Program-made: the position numbers and the translations under genes | The notes under the pieces: generated by a model | Seen by the model: the letters and a program-made list of their open reading frames with translations, nothing else | Database searches by the model: none | What the model was told of the DNA's origin: nothing | NCBI RefSeq assembly: GCF_025717675.1 | Contig: NZ_JAJIRT010000009.1 | Location: forward strand, 124,001 to 188,000 | Source: Paucibacter sp. DJ2R-2 | Lineage (GTDB): Bacteria; Pseudomonadota; Gammaproteobacteria; Burkholderiales; Burkholderiaceae_C | DNA length: 64,000 nt | Direction of reading: 5' to 3' | Part shown: piece after piece, positions 49,684-56,801 of the stretch | How positions within the stretch are numbered: position 1 is the stretch's first letter | Layout: every line of letters starts with the position of its first letter

Positions 49684-50217
49684 CTACTTCACCTCGCGCG
49701 CCAGCTTCAGCATCTGCGAGCTGAGCATCAGGCCGCGCCGCTTGGCTTCGCTGTGGTTGATGCGAAAGGCCATGCCATTGGGCTCCAGCACCAAGGCGAT
49801 GATGGCGCCGGCCCGGAAGGCCTCGGCGCTGGCGCCGACCACCAGCAAGGGGCTGTCGGCCAAAGCGTCCAGCCAGAGCTGCAGCTCCTGGCGGCCTGCA
49901 AAGCCCAACACCAGCACATGGCAGGGCCCCGCCTCGGCTGGCGAGCCCAACACCAAGACCCGCCCCGCGGCCTGGCCCATGGGCTTTTGCGCCACCACGC
50001 GCATGGCGTCTTGCAGCTCGCGGTCGCCCGCCACGCAGTAATTGAACTCGCGGCCCGGCGGCGGCGGTGGCCACTGCGTGAACTGAGCAAAGCGGTAGAT
50101 GAAAGCCGCCTTGAGCTGCGCCTCCTCCTGGCCGGGATGCGCACGAGCGTCCCCGGCAGCCCACAGCAAAGGCAAGAGCAGGCACGGCCCGCGCCATGAG
50201 CGCAGCCAGCGCTTCAT
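49684..50217 (-). CDS. YfiR-family (DUF4154) periplasmic protein
   Basis: This 177-residue protein has a signal peptide (about 1-26, LLLPLLWAAGDARA) and the DUF4154 pattern LKAAFIYRFAQFTQWP followed by two cysteines (NYCVAGD and GPCHVLV) and a C-terminal INHSEAKRRGLMLSSQMLKL. In Pseudomonas YfiR holds the diguanylate cyclase YfiN inactive from the periplasm. Its ATG overlaps the stop of the receptor gene (ATGA), and a YfiN-like cyclase is two genes upstream, so the regulatory pairing is plausible. Confidence 0.85.
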   Translation of the reverse strand: MKRWLRSWRGPCLLLPLLWAAGDARAHPGQEEAQLKAAFIYRFAQFTQWPPPPPGREFNYCVAGDRELQDAMRVVAQKPMGQAAGRVLVLGSPAEAGPCHVLVLGFAGRQELQLWLDALADSPLLVVGASAEAFRAGAIIALVLEPNGMAFRINHSEAKRRGLMLSSQMLKLAREVK

Positions 50218-52274
50218 GATCCCACCCGATGGTTGAACTGCAGGCGCAGCACGCGGCCCTCCTGCCACAGCGGTGGTGCGCCCACATCAGGTTGGTCAGC
50301 ATAGTGCTGGCCCGTGAGGTTGCGCAGTCCCAGCGACCATTCGCTGTCAGCGCTCTGGCGCCACAGCAGGTGCAAATGGTGCAAGGCATGGCCCGGCAGA
50401 CTGCCGGCCGGAACTTTGCGGCGACTCATGGCCTGGGTCTGCCAGCCCAGCTGCAGGTCATCACGCCAGAGCAGCTGGCTGTAGGCCAGCTTGAACAGGC
50501 GGCGCGGCGAGTTGTCGAGTTCGGTGCCGCTGCTTGGCTCGCGGCTGTGCTGCAGCGACAAGCCCATTTGCAAGCGAGCTCCACCGTCCCATCGCTTTTC
50601 CAGGCCCAGCTCGAGGCCTCGGCTGCGCACACCCTCGCTGTTGATGAAGCTGAGACTCGTGTCCGGATTCAACACCTGGGTGATCAAGCCCGTCATGCGT
50701 GCGCGGTAAACCGAGGCGCGGTACTGCAGCTGCGGGGTCAGGCGGTGTTCCAGCGCCAACTCCAGGCTGCGCGTGCGCTCGGCCGCCAACGCCGGCAAGC
50801 CAGGAGCTTGGTTGCTGCTGAATTCGTAGAAATTGGCAGCGCGGTAGGCGCTGCCCTGCATCAACTTGAGATTGGCCTCCGGGCTCAACTGCCAGACCCA
50901 GGCCAAGCGAGGGTTGAGGCGTGCACCATCAGCCCGGCGGTCATGGTCCCAGCGCAGGCCCAGCACCAGGCGATGCTGGGCGTGAAGCTGCCATTCGTCT
51001 TGCACAAACACGCCCAGGCGCTCGGACGCCGAGGTGAAATCCAAATCAGGCGGCAGGCCTCTCGCACCCAGAGCGATTCGCTGCAGCCGGTCACGCTGCC
51101 ATTCCAGGCCGCCCAGCACATAGTGCCCACGCCAGGCCGAGCTGCCCAGGCGCAGGGCGAACTCGTCCCACTGGCCTTCGGACAAGGTCTCCAGCTCCAG
51201 AGGCGGCCGCTCCGGCTGCTCCAGCGGGTCGCGCCTGCGGGATTGCGAGACCTTGCTGGAGGCCTCCACGGTCAAATCCCAATCGGCGCCCAGCGCACCT
51301 TCATAGCCCAGGGCCGCGAACTGGTTGAAGTAGATCGAACGGCCTTGGCCGATGCCTCCAGCCGGCCGTGTCGGGTCCAGCGGCACGGCATTGCCGCGCA
51401 CGCGCTCACTGTGGCCGGCGCGAAAGCTCCAGCCCGCCATGCTGGCGCGAGCAAGCACTCGGGTGCCATGGTCCCAGTTGTAGTCGCGCAGGCGATCGGC
51501 CACCTCCGCGGGCACAGGCGTGCTCAGGGGGATGCGGTCCTGCTGAAAACCCGAAATCGAGATCCAGCCTTCAGCACCGCTGTCGAGCCGCTGACCCGCA
51601 CTGGCCTGCCAGCTGCCGCCGCGCAGCGAATCGAGCGCCAGTCGGGCACGCAGGCCGGCCAGCTTGTCGGCGCGCTTGGTCTGCACCTGGATCACACCAA
51701 AAAAAGCGTTATTGCCATAGAGCGCCGAACCCGGGCCCGGTGTGAACTCGACCCGGTCGATCAGGTCCACATCGACATAAAACTCCGGTCCAATCAGGGC
51801 TGCATCGAAGATGTTCTCGTTGACGCGTACCCCATCGATCATCAGCAGCAATCGGGCGTTGAAATCGCCCGGCCGCCCCAAGCCGCGCGCGGCCACATAG
51901 ACAAAATTGCCATTGCTGGTGGTGAACAAGCCCGGCAAGCAATTGAGGATGTCGGCCATGCTGCGCAGGCCGTAAGCGCGTATCTCCGCATCGGTGAGCA
52001 CATAGGTCTGCGCCGGAGCCTGCTCGGCACTTTGCGCGAAGCGCGAGGCGGTGGACACCTGCACCGCCTGCGGCACAGCCTTGAGCCCCTGGCGCAACAG
52101 GTCCTCCAAACCCAGATCCAAGCCAGCATTGACCTCCGCAGCCGCAGGCTGCGGGTCTGCGGCGTGCGCATTCGCTGCGAGCAGCCCACCACACAAAGTC
52201 GCGGCCACACCGGCATGGGCGACAGCGCGCCCAGCGCGCTGAGCCCACCCTGCAGGGTGCTCAGCTGCTTGCAT
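50214..52274 (-). CDS. TonB-dependent outer-membrane receptor
   Basis: A 686-residue outer-membrane protein: signal peptide (about 1-40), an N-terminal LGLEDLLRQGLKA segment, a plug domain (about 65-190, with GNFVYVAARGLGRPGD and LMIDGVRVNEN) and a 22-strand barrel. It resembles receptors encoded beside YfiR-family and GGDEF or kinase genes rather than typical siderophore receptors; ligand unknown. The start overlaps the cyclase stop by 14 bases. The C-terminus ends FNHRVGS rather than in the usual aromatic residue, because four codons run into the overlap with yfiR. Confidence 0.88.
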   Translation of the reverse strand: MQAAEHPAGWAQRAGRAVAHAGVAATLCGGLLAANAHAADPQPAAAEVNAGLDLGLEDLLRQGLKAVPQAVQVSTASRFAQSAEQAPAQTYVLTDAEIRAYGLRSMADILNCLPGLFTTSNGNFVYVAARGLGRPGDFNARLLLMIDGVRVNENIFDAALIGPEFYVDVDLIDRVEFTPGPGSALYGNNAFFGVIQVQTKRADKLAGLRARLALDSLRGGSWQASAGQRLDSGAEGWISISGFQQDRIPLSTPVPAEVADRLRDYNWDHGTRVLARASMAGWSFRAGHSERVRGNAVPLDPTRPAGGIGQGRSIYFNQFAALGYEGALGADWDLTVEASSKVSQSRRRDPLEQPERPPLELETLSEGQWDEFALRLGSSAWRGHYVLGGLEWQRDRLQRIALGARGLPPDLDFTSASERLGVFVQDEWQLHAQHRLVLGLRWDHDRRADGARLNPRLAWVWQLSPEANLKLMQGSAYRAANFYEFSSNQAPGLPALAAERTRSLELALEHRLTPQLQYRASVYRARMTGLITQVLNPDTSLSFINSEGVRSRGLELGLEKRWDGGARLQMGLSLQHSREPSSGTELDNSPRRLFKLAYSQLLWRDDLQLGWQTQAMSRRKVPAGSLPGHALHHLHLLWRQSADSEWSLGLRNLTGQHYADQPDVGAPPLWQEGRVLRLQFNHRVGS

Positions 52275-53649
52275 GACTGGCGCGCCGATAGGTGTTCTTG
52301 CCCGCACGCTTGGCGGCATACATGGCCACATCGGCGGCCACCAATAAATGGGCGGCATCGACCTCATCGGTCGGGCAAAACGCCAAACCGACCGTGGCAC
52401 CGACGGGCATCAGATGCTCGCCCACGTAAAGCGGCTCCCGCACCGCAGCGATCAAGCGCTCGGCCAGCTGTTCGGCGGCCGTGTCATTGGGCAAAGCCGG
52501 CAGGATCAGGCCGAACTCGTCGCCGCCCAGACGGCACAGCACATCATTGCCGCGCAGGACACGACTCATGCGCCGCGCCACCTCGCGCAGCACCTCATCA
52601 CCGGCCTCGTGGCCATGTTTGTCATTGACGGTCTTGAAGTTGTCGAGGTCGATAAACATCAGGGCCATCAGCTCCACGTTCTGGCAGCTGGCGGCCATAT
52701 GCCTCTCCAGCGCTGACTGGAAGTACAAGCGATTGGGCAGTTGGGTCAGGGCATCCCGATGGGCCAGCTGCTCGAATTGCTGGCCGGCCTCCTGCTCCTG
52801 GCGCAGGCGCAGATTCAGTTCGGCCTGAGTGGTCTCGACGCGCTGCAGCATCTGGTTGAAACGTTCGCTCAGCCGCCCCACCTCATCGGGCCAGTGGACG
52901 ATGGCGCGACGGGTGAAATCCTGATCCGCAGACACCTGCTCGGCCAAACGCGACAGTTCCACAATGGGCGCCAATGCCCGGCGTTGAACACGGCGCAGGG
53001 CTCGCCAGGCTATGGCGATGGCGACTGCGATCAGCAAAGCGGCCGCGCTGACCATCTTCAGCACCAGCAGTTGCAGCTCCTGCAAGCTCTCGCGCAAGAC
53101 CAGGCTGCCGACCCATTCGCCCTTGAGCTTCACAGGCACCCAGACTTCGACTTCGGCCAGACGCATGAAACGGATGGACTGGGACTGATCCAGACCGCTC
53201 GGAACACTGTGCACCTGCCCACCAGCACCGCCGGCCGACCACTGGACAAAAGGCGTCCGGGCTGCGCTCAAGGCCCGTACCTCCAGCACCTCGCCACGCC
53301 GCACGAAGGCCGCCAGTTCGGCGCTGGCGGCCGCGCGGTCCTCGAAGACCAGCATGGGCGCCAAGCTGTTGGCCAGCAACTGGGCGCTGAGCTCCGCACT
53401 GCGGGCCTGCCGTTCGCGCGCGCCCAACCAGAGCATGGCGGCAATCAAGCCGAAGCTCAGCACCATGGAGATGGACAGGACCTGCAGGTTCAGGCGCGTC
53501 AGGCGACGCACCAAGGAATGCTGAATCTCACCCCGAACGGGCGGGCTGACCGAAGCGGCAGCAGCCCCGGACTTGACACCACTGACAGATGGCAGCTCCG
53601 GACCCGCTGCGTGTGCAGGGGCATTCTTACTGCTACTTTCAACGCTCAT
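52261..53649 (-). CDS. Membrane diguanylate cyclase (CHASE-like sensor, HAMP, GGDEF), YfiN-like
   Basis: The 462-residue protein has two transmembrane helices (about 54-76 and 195-216) bracketing a 118-residue periplasmic domain, then HAMP (about 217-270), a coiled-coil linker and a GGDEF domain (about 297-455). The active motif GGDEF is at 375-379 and the product-inhibition I-site RGND at 366-369, five residues before it, so it should synthesise c-di-GMP and be feedback-limited. The layout is that of YfiN/TpbB. It is the first gene of a set with the receptor and the YfiR-like protein. Confidence 0.9.
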   Translation of the reverse strand: MSVESSSKNAPAHAAGPELPSVSGVKSGAAAASVSPPVRGEIQHSLVRRLTRLNLQVLSISMVLSFGLIAAMLWLGARERQARSAELSAQLLANSLAPMLVFEDRAAASAELAAFVRRGEVLEVRALSAARTPFVQWSAGGAGGQVHSVPSGLDQSQSIRFMRLAEVEVWVPVKLKGEWVGSLVLRESLQELQLLVLKMVSAAALLIAVAIAIAWRALRRVQRRALAPIVELSRLAEQVSADQDFTRRAIVHWPDEVGRLSERFNQMLQRVETTQAELNLRLRQEQEAGQQFEQLAHRDALTQLPNRLYFQSALERHMAASCQNVELMALMFIDLDNFKTVNDKHGHEAGDEVLREVARRMSRVLRGNDVLCRLGGDEFGLILPALPNDTAAEQLAERLIAAVREPLYVGEHLMPVGATVGLAFCPTDEVDAAHLLVAADVAMYAAKRAGKNTYRRASHASS

Positions 53650-53826
53650 CGATCATGCCCAACTGGCCCGGCGCAACATGCACCAGTCACAAGCGGCATT
53701 TTTTACCATTCAGCCGGCCCGGTCTATCGGGGAAACAGCGCGGTCAAAAGCCGGCTTTGCAAGGCTCGCCTAGGGTTGGCCGCCGCTCACTCACGAGCGC
53801 CCAAACCTCCACGCTGGCAGGGGGGC

Positions 53827-54474
53827 TCAGCTGGCGACCAAACCGTTGCGAATGGCGTAGACCGTCAGCTCGGAATTGTTCGCCAGAGCCAGTTTCTCCA
53901 GCACGCGGGCGCGATAGACGCTGACGGTCTTGGGGCTGAGCATCAGCTCTTCGGCGATGTCCGACAGGCGCTTGCCGGAGGCAATCATCACCAAGGTCTG
54001 CAATTCGCGATCGGACAACTTTTGATGCGCTTGCTCGCTGACTGGCGCGGTCAGGCTTTCGACCAGCATCTGCGCAATCTCCGGAGTCACGTACTTGCGC
54101 CCCTGGGCCACCGTGCGCACGGCCTGCACCAGCACCTGCGGATCACCGCCCTTGTTGACATAGCCGAAAGCCCCGGCCCGCAGCGCACGGATCGCGTACT
54201 GGTCCTCCGGATACATGGACACGATCAGGGTCCGGATCGCCGTGCCTTCGTCCTTCATCACATGCAGCACGTCCAAGCCGCTGCGGCCCGGCATATTGAT
54301 GTCCAGCACCAGCACGTCGACCGCGGCATTGGGCCCAAGATCACGCAGCAGGCTGCGCAGCTCGCCGTAATCACCGGCCTCGCCGATCACCTCGATATCA
54401 GGCACATCGGACAAGGTGTCGCGAATGCCGCGGCGAATCAGGGCATGGTCGTCGCAGAGAATCACCTTAATCAT
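53827..54474 (-). CDS. NarL/FixJ-family response regulator
   Basis: A 215-residue regulator with an N-terminal receiver (phospho-acceptor Asp58 in LVLDINMPGRSG, acidic pair at 8-9) and a C-terminal LuxR-type helix-turn-helix (about 150-210, LSDRELQTLVMIASGKRLSD). The ATG overlaps the stop of the kinase gene (ATGA), which makes the pair a cognate two-component system. A palindrome in the divergent promoter region is a candidate target. Confidence 0.9.
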   Translation of the reverse strand: MIKVILCDDHALIRRGIRDTLSDVPDIEVIGEAGDYGELRSLLRDLGPNAAVDVLVLDINMPGRSGLDVLHVMKDEGTAIRTLIVSMYPEDQYAIRALRAGAFGYVNKGGDPQVLVQAVRTVAQGRKYVTPEIAQMLVESLTAPVSEQAHQKLSDRELQTLVMIASGKRLSDIAEELMLSPKTVSVYRARVLEKLALANNSELTVYAIRNGLVAS

Positions 54475-55616
54475 GCGCCACCCCATGCCGACGGGTCATG
54501 CGCGACCGCCGCGCCCTCATCGCCGCCCAACTGATCCATGGCATCGGCCATCAACGGCACCGAAAGAATCAGGCTCGTGCCCTTGCTGTTGCTGCTCAAG
54601 TCCACCCAACCTCCTACCGTTGCGGCGCGCTCGTGCAAGCCGCGAATGCCAAAACTGCGCGCCTTGGCCAAGGCGCCTGCAGCAATGCCGACCCCATTGT
54701 CGCTGAGTTCCAGCGTTAGCACGCCGGAGTCCACGCTCAGCTCGATATGAACCCGCGTGGCCTGAGCATGCTTGGAGACATTGGTCAAAGCCTCTTGGGC
54801 CGTGCGATAGGCCACCAAGGGCACGCCGGCAGGCAGCTGCATCTGATCATGGCTGGTGCGCATGGTCGTGACGATGCCGGTGCGGCGCTCGAAGCGCGCC
54901 GCCATCCACTGCACCGCAGCCACCAAGCCCTGCTCGAGAATGGCCGGCCGCAGGTTGTGCATGATGCGCTGGCTGGCCTCAATGGCCGAGGTCACGGTCT
55001 CCAGCGCCGATTGCACGCGCTGCAACACAGCCGGGTCCTGGGCGTGGCGGTTGATCCAGGCCAGGTCGAACTTCAGCGCCGTCAAGGAGCCGCCGACATC
55101 GTCGTGAATCTCGCGCGCGATCGCTGCCCGCTCCATCTCAACACTGGTCTGCAGATGTCCCGCCAGTTCATGCAGACGTTGCTTCGACTTGAGCAACTCA
55201 CGGTCGGCCTCGATGCGCGCTCGCTCCGACTCGCAGGCCTCAATGGCGTGCAGCAAAGCCGGCGCCAGCCGCGCCAGATCTTTCTTGAGCAAATAGTCCG
55301 AGGCGCCCGTGCGCATCGCCGCCACCGCCGTGTCCTCACCAATTTCGCCGGACACCAGCACAAAAGGCAGCAGGCGCTTGCTCTCTTTCAGCATGTCCAG
55401 CACCAGCAAGCCGGAAAAACCAGGCAAGTTGTAGTCGGAGACCACGGCGTCCCAGGGTTCATCGAGGGCCTGCCGCACTTCGGCCAGGGTGTCCACCCGG
55501 TGCAATTCCAAATTCAAACCGGCACGGCGCAACTGAGCCATGATCAATTGATGATCGAGCTCAGAGTCTTCTATATGCAACACGCGCAGCCGGCGATCAG
55601 CGGTAGAGATCGTCAT
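54471..55616 (-). CDS. Receiver-histidine kinase protein (REC plus HisKA_3/HATPase)
   Basis: The 381-residue soluble protein starts with a receiver domain (Asp61 in SDYNLPGFSG) and continues through a coiled coil into a NarX/DegS-type kinase: H-box His171 in REIHDDVGGSL, N-box ALTNVSKHAQA and G-box SDNGVGI. It has no membrane segment and no sensor other than the receiver, so it is probably driven by an upstream phosphodonor. The ATG at 55616 was chosen over a 67-codon upstream extension without homology. Confidence 0.88.
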   Translation of the reverse strand: MTISTADRRLRVLHIEDSELDHQLIMAQLRRAGLNLELHRVDTLAEVRQALDEPWDAVVSDYNLPGFSGLLVLDMLKESKRLLPFVLVSGEIGEDTAVAAMRTGASDYLLKKDLARLAPALLHAIEACESERARIEADRELLKSKQRLHELAGHLQTSVEMERAAIAREIHDDVGGSLTALKFDLAWINRHAQDPAVLQRVQSALETVTSAIEASQRIMHNLRPAILEQGLVAAVQWMAARFERRTGIVTTMRTSHDQMQLPAGVPLVAYRTAQEALTNVSKHAQATRVHIELSVDSGVLTLELSDNGVGIAAGALAKARSFGIRGLHERAATVGGWVDLSSNSKGTSLILSVPLMADAMDQLGGDEGAAVAHDPSAWGGA

Positions 55617-55704
55617 GGGGGGCGAGTATGCCGGGAATGAATGAACTACTCGGTCCGCCACAGGTGCGGCATTGGCACGAATCAGCGAGGAAGCGACGCC
55701 AATA

Positions 55705-55718
55705 AAGGGTTTACCCTT
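55705..55718. promoter_or_regulatory. Palindrome AAGGGT-TT-ACCCTT in the divergent kinase/chemotaxis region
   Basis: A perfect 6-bp inverted repeat, 89 bases upstream of the kinase ATG and 185 bases upstream of the chemotaxis operon. Its position suits an operator for the adjacent NarL-type regulator; this is inference. Confidence 0.4.
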
Positions 55719-55902
55719 ATATTTACTTCGTCGCCGTTGTCGAATCACACAAATAGGCCGGTTATGCGTCCATTGTCCTGTCGACAGTTCTGCAGGAATT
55801 GCCGAAGATGCTCGCAAGAACCGGTCGCCCCGCTGGGCCGAGACACTGCCCCGAAACGGGGTCGGGTCTTGCGCTTGGCAGGTCCATAAGCGTGGAGCAA
55901 AG

Positions 55903-56364
55903 ATGCTGATGAATGAAACGCCTGACCCGCCCGAACAGGGAATGACGCCGCTGCTGGCTGCGGCCGAGCTCCAGGATCACCTGATGACGGTCACCCATGA
56001 CCTGGAGCGCCTGCAACGCCTGCTTGATGACGCAGGTGAAGCCCTGTCCACCCACTTCTACAGTGCATCCAGCCATGTACATGGCCTGCTCAACGAAGCC
56101 CAATCACCCGGTGACGGCCACGCCCCGGTGTTGCAGAAAGTCATGCTGGACATTGCCGGCGCGATCACCGCGCTGCAGTTCCAGGACATGGCCACCCAGC
56201 TGATCGCCCACACCAGCCAACGCCTGCGCAACTGCGCGGACCAGTTAGCACGCGATACCTTTGGCGATGACGAAGACGGTGCCGCCGTGGTGGAAATCGC
56301 CCCGCTGCGGCCGAATCCGGTCACGCAAGATGAGATGGACGCCGGTTCAGTCGAATTGTTCTAA
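55903..56364 (+). CDS. Chemotaxis-associated helical protein with CheZ-like FQDM motif
   Basis: A 153-residue, mostly helical cytoplasmic protein at the head of the chemotaxis operon. Residues around 90-105 read ITALQFQDMATQLIAH, which resembles the QDFQDLTGQ core of the CheY phosphatase CheZ. An acidic tail ends VELF, comparable in place to the CheY-binding tail of CheZ. I do not recognise a named family. ATG at 55903 has GGAG at 55894-55897; ATG at 55909 is possible. It directly precedes cheY. Confidence 0.65.
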   Translation: MLMNETPDPPEQGMTPLLAAAELQDHLMTVTHDLERLQRLLDDAGEALSTHFYSASSHVHGLLNEAQSPGDGHAPVLQKVMLDIAGAITALQFQDMATQLIAHTSQRLRNCADQLARDTFGDDEDGAAVVEIAPLRPNPVTQDEMDAGSVELF

Positions 56365-56413
56365 AGAACCTCAGTAATTTTCCGAAACCAGCTTGATACC
56401 CGGAGAAACAACA

Positions 56414-56776
56414 ATGCACTCAATTCTTGCTGTGGACGATTCGGCCTCGATGCGCCAGATGGTCTCCTTCACACTGAAGAACGCAGGCTTCAATGTGGTC
56501 GAGGCCGTCGATGGTCAGGACGCCCTGGAAAAGTCCGGCACGCGTGACTTTGACTTGGTGCTGACCGACCAAAACATGCCGCGCATGGATGGCATCAGCC
56601 TGACCAAGAAGCTGCGCGACAACCCGAAGTTCAAGACCACGCCGATCCTGATCCTGACCACCGAGTCCAGCGACCAGATGAAGCAAGCCGGCCGCGCCGC
56701 CGGTGCCACGGGTTGGTTGGTGAAGCCCTTTGACCCGGCCAAGCTGATCGAAGTCATCGGCAAAGTCATCCGTTGA
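56414..56776 (+). CDS. cheY: Chemotaxis response regulator CheY
   Basis: A single receiver domain of 120 residues with acidic pair Asp8-Asp9, phospho-acceptor Asp52 in LVLTDQNMPRMDG, Thr in ILTTES and Lys103 in LVKPFDP. It carries the signal from CheA to the flagellar motor. The ATG at 56414 follows GGAGA; the frame upstream adds seven residues only. It lies between the FQDM protein and cheA. Confidence 0.93.
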   Translation: MHSILAVDDSASMRQMVSFTLKNAGFNVVEAVDGQDALEKSGTRDFDLVLTDQNMPRMDGISLTKKLRDNPKFKTTPILILTTESSDQMKQAGRAAGATGWLVKPFDPAKLIEVIGKVIR

Positions 56777-56801
56777 TGCCCTCACCACACTGGAGCAAAG
56801 C

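Noticed and set aside
54471-55616. Frameshifted fusion of a response regulator and a kinase
   Set aside because: Receiver and kinase domains are in one clean frame with a normal coiled-coil linker; REC-HisKA_3 proteins are a known architecture.
55617-55902. A sigma-28 (FliA) promoter for the chemotaxis operon
   Set aside because: GCCG-containing octamers such as GCCGGTTA and GCCGAAGA occur, but none has a TAAA-type -35 at the right distance.
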